Shown here: positions 45,261 to 58,052 of the stretch, in pieces
Position numbering within the stretch: position 1 is the stretch's first letter
Layout of the letters: each line of letters opens with the position of its first letter
From: Lolium rigidum
Taxonomy: Eukaryota; Streptophyta; Magnoliopsida; Poales; Poaceae
Direction of reading: 5' to 3'
Assembly: GCF_022539505.1 (NCBI RefSeq)
Contig: NC_061514.1
Span: 339,930,644 to 339,994,643 of the forward strand
Length of the DNA: 64,000 bases
Notes under the pieces: model-generated
The model's database searches: none
What the model saw: only the letters and a program-made list of their open reading frames with translations
What the model was told of the DNA's origin: nothing
Program-made: the position numbers and the translations under genes

Positions 45261-47506
45261 GGGCATCTCCAACCGGGCGACCCAAACGGACGCGCTGGGC
45301 CGTCCGTTTTGGGCCGTTTGCGTGCCCGAGCGGACGCTGCGGACGGTGCCCGCGTCCGCGCGTCCGTTTGGGTCGCGCGCTGCGCCTAACGCGCCAGATT
45401 TGGGTCGCGGCGCCCCATGGTATGTTTTTCTTGTAAAATCACTAGAAAAACGCAAAATAAATTATAGAAAAAATATATAAAATAGTTGAAATGCTCTAAA
45501 TGTATTATACATTACATAGTCCATGTAATCAAGGATAAAGTATTATTCAAATAAAATGAAGAAACGATACAAAATGCTCTAGGCTCCTTCATCATTGTTG
45601 TTTGCAGCATTGTTGCCTACATGCTGCCACATGTGCTCGACCAAATCAGCTCGAAGCTGGTTGTGTACAGCTAGATCTCGAATTTCATGGTGCGCATGAA
45701 GAATGTCCTGGAATGATGCCGGAGCACGTTGAGGAGTAACCAACTCTCCTTGGCCGTCCCATTCATTATCAAAGAGTGAATCATCCCGCTCTACCTCAAC
45801 AATCATGTTATGCATGATTACACAAGCGGTCATCACCTCCCACAGAGTTTGCACATCCCAGTGCTCGCGGCAGAGTGTCCGACGATAGCCCAACGAGCTT
45901 GGAGGATGCCAAACGCCCGCTCGACATCTTTCCGGGCTGCCTCCTGCTCTTTGGCAAACCTTGCCTCCTCGCTCCGAGCCGGGGTTTCGGATTGTCTTCA
46001 CGAGTGTAGCCCAAGGTGGATAGATACCATCAAGCAAGGTAGTACCCCTTGGTGTAGTGGTGGCCATTGATCTCAAAATCCACATCGGGGACCGACCGTA
46101 CGCTAGCCTATCAAACACCGGAGAGCGCCGCAAGCACATTGATGTCATTGTGCGAGCCAGCCATTCCGAAGAATGAGTGCCAAATCCATGTGTCATGGGA
46201 AGCAACAGCTTCAAGAATGACCGTGCACCCTCGAATGGCCGCCGTATGACCCCCGCCAACCAAAGGGGCAGTTCTTCCACTCCCAATGCATGCGGTCTAT
46301 GCTGCCAAGCATCCCAGAAACCCCCGGAAGCGTTGATCGACAACGGACGAGCCGTGTCCTCTCGCATTTGGTTGCCGGAGGTACTGTTCTCCGAACGAAC
46401 CGATCACCGCTCCGCAGAACCCGTACATCGATTCCGAGCCGGTTGACTCACTCATGCGCGTGTACTCATCTACGAAATCACCGGCAACGCCATATGCGAG
46501 CATCCTAATCGCTGCCGTGCATTTCGGTACGAAGAGAGGCCTACCTTGCCAAGTGCATCCACTTTCGCACGAAGTAGTCGTCGTAGATCTTGACGCCATC
46601 CATTATCCGGCGGAACAGCGGCCTGTTCATCCGAAAACGACGGCGAAACAAGTGCGGCACGAACAATGGATTGGGTTGGAAGTAGTCGTTGTAGAGCTGG
46701 TCGTGGCCGCGTTCTCTTTGCGGTCCAAGGCGGCCGCGCGCCCGGCAAGGACCCCGAACACGGGGATCCGCGAGACAATGTGCTCGTGGATGAGCACCGC
46801 AAAGATCCGTGAAAAATTCGTCGTCGGACTCCTCTTCCGACGACGTGTCGATGAAGTTCTTGAAGTAGTACTCGTCGTCGCCGTCCACCATGATCCGAAA
46901 AGGGACACATATTAGTTCGAGCTTTTGAACGAACACCTCGCAGGCGGAGGCGATCCAAATGCTTCTCTAGGGACCTGCAGCCATGGCCGTCTCAGCCGAC
47001 TTGCGGTCTGGAAACACGGTGCAGGAGGGCTCACCTCCGGCGGAAACGGCGCAGCCGCGAACGGCGGGAGGTGTCGCGACGGTGAGAGGACAACAACGCC
47101 GGCGCCGGCGTCCTCCGACTCTGCTACGACGCGGCAAAAGCAGCGCGGGACCTCGACCTATGCTTCCGCCCGCTTGCCGGCGTCTCGACGACGATGGCCG
47201 GCGTCGACGCGCTCCGAAATCGCCGGTCCGTGGGTGGCGGCGGAGCGGGTGGGGAGATGTGTCCGGCGGCCTTGTGTTTTGGGTGGCGGACGAGCGGGCC
47301 GTGGCGGACAAGGGGAGGACGCGAGCGACCAGCCTTTCGCGTCCGCGGCCACGCAAACCCGGCCAAGATTTGGGCCGGGTTTGGGTCGTCCCGGACGCCG
47401 CGGCCATCCGTTTTAGGGATGGGTCCGCGCGCTGGGCCGCGTTTTTGTCCGTTTCGACCCATCCGGACGCGCGGGCGCGGGATGGGTCGCCCGGTTGGAG
47501 ATGCCC
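45261..47506 (-). mobile_element. PIF/Harbinger element inside the 3' LTR
   Basis: Inverted ends GGGCATCTCCAACCGGGCGA and TCGCCCGGTTGGAGATGCCC, with TCA at 45258-45260 and 47507-47509. The uninterrupted site is seen in the 5' LTR at about 43190-43205 (GGTGCTCACACCC), which proves the boundaries. It encodes a decayed DDE transposase on the minus strand. A subterminal CAAACCCGGCC / GGCCGGGTTTG hairpin (about 47345-47380) resembles those in copies A and B at 0-3.3 kb. Confidence 0.95.
45579..46892 (-). pseudogene. Harbinger (HARBI1-type, DDE_Tnp_4) transposase, frameshifted
   Basis: The start is likely at 46892 (MVDGDDEYYFKNFIDTSSEE), followed by an acidic stretch. The region YNDYFQPNPLFVPHLFRRRF RMNRPLF is the usual N-terminus of plant PIF transposases. 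The DDE core is spread over several frames (46600-46000). The C-terminus is clear: VMTACVIMHNMIVEVERDD, then a polar tail with NNAANNNDEGA ending at 45579. At least three frame changes are present. A functional enzyme would cut and paste elements with these ends at 3-bp targets. This one is inactive as read. Confidence 0.8.
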
Positions 47507-48674
47507 TCACACCCTATAAATATACCAAGTCTGCTGTGTTAAGCACTTCACGCACACAGCTCCATCTATCCGAATAGAGAAATAGACAGAGAGCGCCGGT
47601 GAGAGGAGAGACGCTGGTGAAATAGATAGGGAAGGTGCTGCTGATCCGTCGTACGAGAGAGACGATCGGTTGGTGTGTACATAGGCGCATGTACTCATCT
47701 TTTTATCAGAAGAGTCCACCAGAAGAATACTTTCGTAGCTACAATACCGTAGGCAAGCTGCTTATACATCTCTCGTATATATTGTGAAGTAGATTATGTT
47801 GTTAAAAGTTATATTGTAGTTTTGGTAGAGACATGTGAGCATTCCGTTGAAGTATTTGTGATTTAATACGCCGGTGTCAGTATGTGGTGATGGATCCGCT
47901 GGAGCCACCAATACGAGCCAGGTATTTAACACGAGTATATATTTGGAAAGTGAACATCAGGAGAAATACATGTTTTTATAAGAGAAAACTTGGTGCTACG
48001 AAGGTAAAAATATTGTACCGGTCACAGTTCAGGTATGGGACTGACTGAGTTCTCCGCTGGGGACGGCCTGTTGTGGAACGTGTCGATGATGGATCCGTAG
48101 GAGCGATCGACATCGTAGGTTCAGTGTCCGGGTTCTAGTGGGCCAAAGGGCTCTGCTCTTCTAGCGCATGTGTGGTGCTAGTTGAGGCCGTCGATGTCGG
48201 AGTACCCTCTCGCAGAGTGTAAAAGTGTGAATTTCACCCTCGTGATTCCCGGGTAGGGAAACTTACTTTCATGTGTGGCACCATGCATTTTTTAATGTGC
48301 CTAATACTTTAATCACCTTTTGTTTTTCAAAAGCATTTCTATTTTACAATTTATATGATTGTGTATAATCGGTTTGCCGAGTATGACTTGTCGTACTCAC
48401 CCCAGCCTCCCCAATGTTTTTTATCAGAGTTGCGCAGCAGAAGAGTTCGTCGATCGGAGATTAGGCTAGACCAGCGGGTGTGAAGCGATTAGAGAATCTA
48501 GTTGTAATTCTTGTGTAATTGTCAATAAAGTTGTAAAATGGTGTATGTGAGCTTCTCAGATCCACTGTGCTGGTTTAAGCCTGCATTTTTAGCCTTGCGC
48601 GAGTATAAGCCTCTCGGTTTATAGGCGCGCGGCGGCTGTCTCATCCAGGCCCGGTCTCGGGGCGTGACAAGATC

Positions 48675-49593
48675 CCTCCTAGTGAGGTGTCTGAGGAAAA
48701 ACTACTGGATAAAAGTGGCTAGATGGATAGCCATCATTACTCTCAGCAGTTGGGTTGTCTGCTTTACAGCCTAGTTATCCTTAGTTATATTTCCAATCAT
48801 TTTGCTACCACTTGTTTGAGAACTATGTTCACTCATGTAATAAGTATCAGCTGTGCTTTGAACCATATTACTTATGTCAGTTACTGCAGTTACATCATCT
48901 ATGATGATTATATGGGGCATGTCTGTGATATTTTGTTCTATACTTTATGTGATATTGCTGTTGATTATTATGGAGGTGCAAAGATCAGTCCAACAAGGAA
49001 TTCTAATTTGGTGATTGTCTATGTATGTCAGTGGCTAGTTACGCTGTCACTAAAAAAATTTCACAACTGATAAGGTTATATAATGAGAATATCATGGAAT
49101 ATACTTGACTGGAACATTAGAGGGATTAACTCCCGGGAGAGATGAGATGATATCAAACAGAGGGTGGAGGAATGCAATTGTAATATCTTATGTCTGCAAG
49201 AAACAAAGAGGGAATATTTCGATCAATCTTATATTCAAAAATTCTGTCACAGGAAATTCAACAAATTTGCATATAATCCATCTATTGGCAATTCAGGTGG
49301 GATCATTACAATCTGGAATGGAAATGCCTTTGAAGGGAAAATTGTCTCACAAAACCTCTTTCAAGTAACTGTGGAGTTCACATGTAAAATGTCTGGCAAA
49401 ACCTGGTATTTAACTAATGTTTATGGACCAGCACATAATGACAACAGGGAAGATTTCTTTAATTGGATGGTCGAGTCTGGATTCCTCTTCTTTTCAATAC
49501 TGGATGATCCTTGGAGATTTTAATTTGATGAGAAACCCAAATGATAGAAACAGAAGTGGTGGTGACACAAACAATATGCTGCTCTTCAATACT
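48675..49593 (+). pseudogene. LINE ORF2 N-terminus (endonuclease), truncated
   Basis: After the ORF1 stop (48720) about 360 bp of non-coding spacer leads to an ATG at 49083. The frame reads ISWNILDWNIRGINSRER, a TGA where the family has Trp, then NCNILCLQETKREYF, GNSGGIITIWNGNAFEGK, TNVYGPAHNDNRE and, after a frameshift, DFNLMRNPNDRNRSGG. These are the conserved blocks of the endonuclease/exonuclease/phosphatase fold that nicks target DNA for LINEs. An LTR cuts the sequence at 49594. The reverse transcriptase is not in the window. Confidence 0.85.
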
Positions 49594-52500
49594 TGCGGTG
49601 ACCCAGCGTACCACTGCATGGTGTAGTACACAAGTCGTTGACATAACACAAGTGAAACACCGTTCCACCCATATTACATCTCTCAGAGTGGTACAACAGA
49701 AACATATGCGAGTCCAAGGTATGTCTATAGAAGTACACACGAACTGTTTACATAAGATCCACACAGCCTCCTACTTTACAGTGAGGTAAAACTTCAAATA
49801 AAGCTCCAGAAGAACGACTCGTAGTCTATCTTATAGCTAACTCAAGCTTAAGAGCTAATTGGCTTGCTATAGAAATCTAGCTACTTAGGTGCTAGGATTA
49901 GGGAAAGGTTCCCTTCTATTACTAGTCTAGGTTTCCACTCTAGCTGATGCAGAAGTTGACTCCATTGTCTTCTTTGATTGGATTCTTCATCTTGTTGCAG
50001 TTGACTCCTTTGTCTTCGAGTTCCACGGTAGTTTCTCCTTCGGTGCCTTGATCTAAGAAGGGGGTTCAAATGGGATAGAATGAGTACGAGCATACTCAGC
50101 AAGTTCATATTAGGAAATAGGTGTATCATGCACTAGCTACGACCATAGACCGTAAAGTCATAGGCCAATGCAAGTTTTCATAAACATTTCTTCAAAAGGT
50201 TTATTTTATTCTCGAAAACTATGCCCGTCGGTCTTCACAGAGTTGACTAGAACTTCGTGGAGTTCCTTTCCCGCCGCGTTCGCAGCTCCCTTCCCGAAAC
50301 AGGGAGTGACAAGTCACAATTCTTGATACCCTCTCGCAGAGGTGCGTTACTTTACCCCACAAGAGATCTTAACCATGTTGCCGGCCGAGAGTATGTCCTC
50401 GTCCACACTTCCTTTGGTGTGAGGCCCAAGATAAGATCCAAGCCAATCACCGCCTTCTCCGCGACCCCGCAAACCCACCCTTTTGTCCAACCGTACACCT
50501 CCGGTAGACTTCCCCGATAATACGGCTTTACTCATGGTGTACTCCGGACAATCCCTCATAGATCGAAGAGCTTATCATCACTAATGGATGGGGATTTAAA
50601 AGGATTTCCCAACCTATTGCGGCGAGTAGCCTCCAAGCACCCCACCGGCTCTCCGATCCGTTGGCGTGCGAAGGGAAAAGATACAGCTGACTTCCCCAGA
50701 GCCATTATAGATCTTATGGATAACGCGATATGTACGGCGCTAGAATCACTGGACGGCATTGGTACTTAGTCCTAGATGAGTAGTACCCATGCAATGGAAC
50801 CTCCACCATATCAACACATACCATGGTTCCATTGCCCACCACATATATAGTCATATTCATAATTGTAAAATAATACTTTGCTTTTCAATGCATGAGTGAT
50901 AAGTATAGTACTTTGCATATAGTTTGATACAAATAATCAAATGACATGAGCAAGCGATGAACTTGCCTTTCTTGACTGCAAGATTATGCAGGCAAACGCT
51001 TCGATACGTGAGAACTCCAAATGCTGAAATACCATCATCGTCCGGTAAGGACAATGTTTAAAGAACTGGCAAAAATGCTATAATGCATAGTATGAGATGC
51101 AATCGTCCCGAGCGTAACCTATCCTCGATGATTTAGGATGGATGGGTTGTAAAGATTTCTTTCGGGTGTGTTGCACTTTTAGGATGGTTCTCAAACAAGG
51201 TTCTTATTAGGGTTTGGTTATATTAGCATCATAACCAAGTGATATAAGACATCATAACAATCATATACATAAAGAATAGTGGTGGAATAATATATAAAGA
51301 ACAGTTGTCAATTTTTAAGTTCTACAGAACATGGTTGATGAGTACTTATACTATACTTCGAAAGAATAACTTTTGAAGAACATGTTGTTTAAGAAATAAT
51401 GAGTATTCAAAGAAGGATTAGGGCTTCTAAGGTTTGATTGACATTTGTACTTCAAAAGAATAACTTTTGAAGAACAGGTTAAATAAGGATATGAACTACT
51501 ATACATAGGAGCTATGCTTTCTAGGGTTTACTATTGGATTCATTTAGTTCACTAATAGGTACTAGTTGGGTTCTTAAGTAGGATTGATCTATATGTAGCA
51601 AGTATTGATAGGTTATTACCATGGTTTCCCATATACATCATATCAAAGGATGGTTATTAAGATGGTTCCATAGGTTTGCTATTAGGTTTACTATGGCTTC
51701 ACATTTGCTTTACCAAATAATCTCTAATAGTTTCTAAGCTAAGTGGTTTATCATTTCCTAAGTAAGGTTTAGTTGGATAGGAACATGTGATATGATTTGC
51801 TACACAAAGTTGATATTAGGGTTTATCATTATGGTTCTACTTGAGTTTAATGATTGAGGTTGATCTTAATGGTATGGTATATAGGAGTGGTGATCAATGG
51901 TACTAATTCAATTAACAAGTTAGGGTTTCTACCTAGGTGATACTAGTGCATCATGTAGGTTTTAATTAAGAATAGGAACATGAAATGATAATCTCATGTG
52001 ACTTGGTTTATGCTAATGGATCATAATTATGCATTCATGGGTTACTTATTAAGGTTCTACAAGTAAAGTTGAAGTGGCTATGATCACATGAGCTAAACCC
52101 CTAGGGTTTTAGGTTTGCAACTACTATAGATGAACACATGAAATAATGAGATCAATGTCTTACTTAAATTAAAACTAGGGTTTCTAAATTATGATACAAC
52201 TCCTTAAAAGGATGGTTGGACATATAGGTGTGGTAACTAATTACTTTGAATCAAAATTAGTAATGGTTTGACATTTTATTAATTTTCCACAAGAATTAAT
52301 AATTAGGGTAACTCCTATTTTAGTTTAATTAAGAATCAGGGTTTAATAATTGTTATTAGGGTTTAAAATAATTAATTTGTTAACTAAAGATGTTTAAGTA
52401 AATAAGTTTTGATTTACCAAAATAATATTGGCTTATAATCTTTTCTTGAGGTTTTACTATTTAAAGAAAATAGTAAATGGTAATTTGCAAATTAGGGTTT

Positions 52501-53680
52501 ATGAATTACCACTAATAATTAAGTAAATGTAAATATGATAAATAAAATTGATCTTAACATTTTACTTAGTTACTGAATAGTTAAAATTTAATTTTGAAAC
52601 TTCACTAATTATTGAATTCAAATTGTATTTTAAATAAGTGAAATGGCATAATTAATAAGGTTAAAAATAAGTGAATTTTATTTTGTCACACATTTTTGTT
52701 TTATATTTTATTTGGATAGATTTTATTTTTGTGAGCATTTTGATATATTATTCATAATTTTCTGAGTTGATATGAATTTTCTAGAATTTTGCAAAGTCTC
52801 ATCAATTTACTGGAATTTGAAATTAAAACGAAAACACTAAATGTACCGGTTTGCTACCTAGCCTGAGACACTGACTGGTGGGGTCGCTGACTAGTCTCCT
52901 GCCTCGTTGGTAGCTGACCAAGTCAACACGACCAGCGGGTCCACCTCCACGTCACCTCGCCGGAGGGAGCGCCGACGAGCAACGGCGAGGATGGTACAGT
53001 GCACTATAAGCGACGATTTGAGGCGCGTTAGAACCGCAAGAAGATACTGAGTAGATGAGCATCAACGCCACCACCGATAGGTCACCGGAGCAACTCCGGC
53101 GAGCATCTCTGCGGCGGCGAGCTCCGGCCAAAATGCGAGAATTGGCTACATACGGCGGGAAGATGTAAATTAAGGGTCTATGGATGCGCAATCTCACCCT
53201 GGACACGATGGTGAGGTCGGCGATGTCGCTTATCGAGGGAGACGGCGATGAATTCGCCATTACCGGCGATATGCTGCAGAAAGGATCGGCGAAATTCGTC
53301 GGCTTGAGGAAGATTCAGGACGATTCCTTCCTCCCTAATGATCTACGGCGTCAGGCGCTTCTCCTTGACCACGCGCCTGAAGCTGGGGTGACCTGTACCG
53401 CCGTGTTCTTCCTCGGCTCCGGCGTACTGGCACGGATGGAATTGAGAGCTAGAGAGGGATAGAGAAGATCTGGAGGAGTGGATGAGATCAAGAAGTGCTC
53501 GGTGGTGCTTTTACCCTTATTTATAGGCCGAGGGGAGCACGGAGGCTGCGACACGACGACGATGATGGCCGAGAGGTGGCGGTCTCTGGAGAGTTCATAT
53601 GGGCGAAGATCTTTTGCTTCTGGATATGCTCGGACGCGAGATGTATAGGGAGTGGTTCTGGAAGCTTCTGCGGCGTCCGG
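49594..53680 (-). repeat. Long LTR or LTR-like block, antisense, cut by a Gypsy-type element
   Basis: Starts TGCGGTGACCCAGCG inside the LINE (possible target ATACT at 49589-49593). It is non-coding. From about 50080 to 50520 it is collinear with 62130-62530 at moderate identity (GAGTACGAGCATACTCAGCA, TGCACTAGCTACGA, CCACACTTCCTTTGGTGTGA). A minus-strand TATA box (TATAAATA, 53525-53518) with a leader toward lower coordinates shows its direction. 50800-52840 is AT-rich with repeated TTAGGGTTT. It continues after the inserted element at 60578 and is then lost in a gap, so the far end is unknown. Confidence 0.6.
53518..53525 (-). promoter_or_regulatory. TATA box of the antisense LTR
   Basis: CCTATAAATAAGGG on the minus strand is followed downstream by a pyrimidine-rich CTCTCTAGCTCTC leader. 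It supports the minus orientation of the LTR. Confidence 0.5.
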
Positions 53681-55378
53681 TGATGTCTACGGGAGCTTCT
53701 ATTCTTGTAGACAGTGTTGGGCCTCCAAGAGCAGAGGTTTGTAGAACAGCAGCAAGTTTCCCTTAAGTGTATACCCAAGGTTTATCGAACTCAGGGAGGA
53801 AGAGGTCAAAGATATCCCTCTCATGCAACCCTGCAACCACAAAGCAAGAAGTCTCTTGTGTCCCCAACACACCTAATAGGTGCACTAGTTCGGCGAAGAG
53901 ATAGTGAAATACAGGTGGTATGAATAAGTAGTAGCAACGGCACCGGAAAAGTGCTTTGCCCAGGACAAGAAACAAGCAAGTAGTAATGCAAGCAGTAGTA
54001 ACGCAGAGAAACAAGAAACAAGCAAATGACAGCAGTATTTAGGAACAAGGCCTAGGGATTAGACTTTCACTAGTGGACACTCTCAACATTGATCACATAA
54101 CGTAACAGTATAAATGCATACTCTACACTCTTGTTGGATGATGAACACATTGCGTAGGATTACACGAACCCTCAATGCCGGAGTTAACAAGCTCCACAAT
54201 AATGCTCATATTTTAGTAACCTTTAGTGTAAGATAGATCAAAAGACTAAACCAAGTACTAGCATAGCATGCACACTCGTCACCTTCATGCATATGTAGGA
54301 GGAATAGATCACATCAATATTATCATAGCAATAGTTAACTTCGCAATCTACAAGAGATCATGATCATAGTATAAACCAAGTACTAACACAGTGCACACAT
54401 CGTCACCTTTGCACACGTGCAGGAGGAATAAAACTACTTTAATAACATTGCTAGAGTAGCACATAGATAAATTGTGATACAAACACATTGCAATCATAAA
54501 GAGATATAAATAAGCACCTCACTATGCCATTCAACAGTGAATAAGTATTCTATGAAATATAGCCTAAGAGACCCACACGGTGCACACACTGTCACCTTTA
54601 CACACGTGGGACAAGGAGTCTCCTGGAGATCACATAAGTAAAACTCACTTGACTAGCATAATGACATCTAGATTACAAGAATCATCATATGAATCTCAAT
54701 CATGTAAGGCAGCTCATGAGATTATTGTATTGAAGCACATAGGAGAGAGATGAACCACATAGCTACCGGTACAGCCCCGAGCCTCGATGGAGAACTACTC
54801 CCTCCTCATGGGAGCAGCAGCGGTGATGAAGATGGCGGTGGAGATGGCAGCGGTGTCGATGGAGAAGCCTTCCCGGGGCACTTCCCCGCTCCGGCAGGTG
54901 CCGGAACGAGACTCCTCGTCCCCGCATCTTGGCTTCGCGATGGCGGCGGCTCCGGAAGGTTTTCTCGTATCGTGGTTTTTCGTATCGGGGTTTCGCGACG
55001 GAGGCTTTAAGTAGGCGGAAGGGCGAGTCGGGGCCCGACGAGGGGCCCACACCACAGGGCGGCGCGGGCCCCCTTGGCCGCGCCGCCATGTGGTTTGGCC
55101 ACCTCGTGGCCCCACTTCGTATGCTCTTCGGTCTTCTGGAAGGTTCGTGGCGAAATAGGCCCCTGGGTCTTCGTTTCGTCCAATTCCGAGAATATTTCGT
55201 TACTAGGATTTCTGAAACCAAAACCAGCAGAAAACAGGAACTGGCACTTCGACATCTTGTTAATAGGTTAGTTCCACAAAATGCACGAATATGACATAAA
55301 GTGTGCATAAAACATGTAGGTATCATCAATAATATGGCATAGAACATAAGAAATTATCGATACGTCGGAGACGTATCA
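53681..55378 (-). repeat. 3' LTR of the Gypsy-type element
   Basis: 1698 bp. It differs from the 5' LTR mainly by small indels (for example GTAGACAGTGTTGGGC against GTAGACAAGTTGTTGGGC). Confidence 0.92.
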
Positions 55379-55393
55379 AGCATCCCCAAGCTT

Positions 55394-58052
55394 AGTTCTG
55401 CTCGTCCCGAGCAGGTAAAACGATAACAAAGATAATTTCTGAAGTGATATGCCATCATAACCTTGATCATACTATTTGTAAACATATGTAGTGGATGCAG
55501 CGATCAAAACAATGGTAATGACATGAGTAAACAAGTGAATCATAAAGCAAAGACTTTTCATGAATAGTACTTCAAGACAAGTATTAATAAGTCTTGCATA
55601 AGAGTTAACTCATAAAGCAATAAATCAAAGTAAAGGTATTGAAGCAACACAAAGGAAGATTAAGTTTCAGCGGTTGCTTTCAACTTGTAACATGTATATC
55701 TCATGGATAATTGTCAACATAGAGTAATATAACAAGTACAATATGCAAGTATGTAGGAATCAATGCACAGCTTCACACAAGTGTTTGCTTCTTGAGGTGG
55801 AGAGAGATAGGTGAACTGACTCAACATAAAAGTAAAAAAGAAAGGTCCTTCAAAGAGGAAAGCATCGATTGCTATATTTGTGCTAGAGCTTTTATTTTGA
55901 AAACATGAAACAATTTTGTCAACGGTAGTAATAAAGCATATGAGTTATGTACATTATATCTTACAAGTTGCAAGTCTCATGCATAGTATACTAATAGTGC
56001 CCGCACCTTGTCCTAATTAGCTTGGACTACCTGGATCTTTGCAATGCACATGTTTTAACCAAGTGTCACAATGGGGTACCTCCATGTCGTCTGTACAAAG
56101 GTCTAAGGAGAAAGCTCGCATTTTGGATTTCTCGCTTTTGATTATTCTCAACTTAGACATCCATACCGGGACAACATGGACAATAGATAATGGACTCCTC
56201 TTTAATGCATAAGCATGTGGCAACAATTATTATTCTCATATGACATTGAGGATATATGTCCAAAACTCGAAACTTCCACCATGAATCATGGCTTTAGTTA
56301 GCGGCCCAATGTTCTTCTCTAACAATATGCATGCTCCAACCATAAAGGTGGTAGATCTCTCTTACTTCGTACAAGACGGACATGCATAGCAACTCACATG
56401 ATATTCAACAAAGAATAGTTGATGGCGTCCCCGTAAACATGGTTATCGCACAACAAGCAACTTAATAAGAGATAAAGTGCATAAGTACATATTCAATACC
56501 ACAATAGTTTTTAAGCTATTTGTCCCATGAGCTATATATTGCAAAGGTGAATGATGGAATTTTAAAGGTAGCACTCAAGCAATTTACTTTGTAATGGCGG
56601 ATAAATACCATGTAGTAGGTAGGTATGGTGGACACAAATGGCATAGTGGTTGGCTCAAGTATTTGGGATGCATGAGAAGTATTCCCTCTCGATACAAGGT
56701 TTAGGCTAGCAAGGTTATTTGAAACAAACACAAGGATGAACGGTACAGTAAAACTCACATAAAAGACATATGGTAAACATTATAGGACTCCATACCGTCT
56801 TCCTTGTTGTTCAGAACTCAATACTAGATGTTATCTAGACTCTAGAGAAACCAAATATGCAATCCAAATTAGCAAGCTCTAAGTATTTCTTCATTAATGA
56901 GTGCAAAGTATATGATGCAAGAGCTTAAACATGAGCACAACAATTGCCAAGTATCAAATTATCCAAGACATTTTAGAGTTACTACATGTAGCATTTTCCA
57001 ATTCCAACCATATAACAATTTAACGAAGAAGAAACTTCGCCATGAATACTATGAGTAGAGCCTAAGGACATACTTGTCCATATGCTACAGCGGAGCGTGT
57101 CTCTCTCCCATAAAGTGAATGCTAGGATCCATTTTATTCAAACAAAAAAAAAAAACAAAAACAAACCGACGCTCCAAGCAAAGTGCATAAGATGTGACGG
57201 AATAAAAATATAGTTTCAGGGGAGGAACCTGATAATTTTGTCGATGAAGAAGGGGATGCCTTGGGCATCCCCAAGCTTAGACGCTTGAGTCTTCTTGAAA
57301 TATGCAGGGGTGAACCACCGGGGCATCCCCAAGCTTAGAGCTTTCACTCTCCTTGATCATAGTATATCATCCTCCTCTCTTGACCCTTGAAAACTTCTTC
57401 CACACCAAACTTTAAGCAAACTCATTAGAGGGTTAGTGCATAATCAAAAACTCACATGTTCAGAGGTGACACAATCATTCTTAACACTTCCGGACATTGC
57501 TCAAAGCTACCGGAAGGTAATGGAACAAAGAAATCCACCCAACACAACAAAAGAAGCAATGCGAAATAAAAGGCAGAATCTGTCAAAAACAGAACAGTCC
57601 GTAAAGACGAATTTTAAAATGGCACCAGACTTGCTCAAATGGAAAAACTCAAAACTAATGAAAGTTGCGTACATATCTGAGGATCACTCACGTAAATTGG
57701 CATAATTTTCTGAGTTACCTACGGAGAATTAGACCCAGATTCGTGACAGACAAAGCAATGCTGTTTCTGCGCAAGCAATCCAAATCTAGCATCAAGTTTA
57801 CCATAGAGACTTTACTTGGCACAAAAACATGATAAGGAGAGGTTGCTACAGTAGTAAACAACTTCCAAGACACAAATATAAAACAAAGTACTGTAGCAAA
57901 ATAACACATGGGTTATCTCCCAAGAAGTTCTTTCTTTATAGCCGTTAAGATGGGCTCAGCAGCTTTAATGATGCACTCGCAAGAAATAGTATTTGAAGCA
58001 AAAGAGAGCATCAAGAGGCAAATTCAAAACAAATTTAAGTCTAACATGCTTC
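55394..58052 (-). other. Non-coding interior of the Gypsy-type element
   Basis: Repetitive, AT-rich and without a domain-bearing ORF. GCATCCCCAAGCTTAG recurs at about 55379, 57265 and 57325, so the purine-tract sequence is present three times (GGGGATGC on the minus strand). Confidence 0.6.

Larger units (their letters stand above)
42642..48669 (+). mobile_element. Non-autonomous LTR retrotransposon (LARD/TRIM-like), no coding region
   Basis: LTRs lie at 42642-44328 and 44702-48669 (the latter enlarged by a Harbinger element), both TGTGATAACC...GGGCGTGACA. The AGATC duplication is at 42637-42641 and 48670-48674. The primer site TGGTATCAGAGC (tRNA-iMet) is at 44336-44347 and the purine tract AAGGTGGGGAGGA just before 44702. 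The interior is only 373 bp and non-coding. GAATTTCGGGGACGAAATTC before the purine tract resembles the 3' end of plant Gypsy elements (Tekay/Del group), so it probably derives from one. It must be mobilised by proteins from another element. Confidence 0.93.
44702..48669 (+). repeat. 3' LTR of the coding-free element, interrupted
   Basis: Same ends as the 5' LTR. A 2246-bp Harbinger element plus a TCA duplication lies in it; without that it is about 1.72 kb. TATAAATA is at 47515-47522. Confidence 0.9.

Noticed and set aside
46983..47519. 178-codon plus-strand ORF
   Set aside because: GC-rich Harbinger subterminal region running through the element end into the LTR; no domain.
48723..49070. 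115-codon plus-strand ORF with hydrophobic stretches
   Set aside because: It lies in the LINE ORF1-ORF2 spacer; Tyr/Ile/Cys-rich translation of AT-rich sequence.
53184..53462. 92-codon plus-strand ORF
   Set aside because: Antisense to the LTR leader; no homology recognised.
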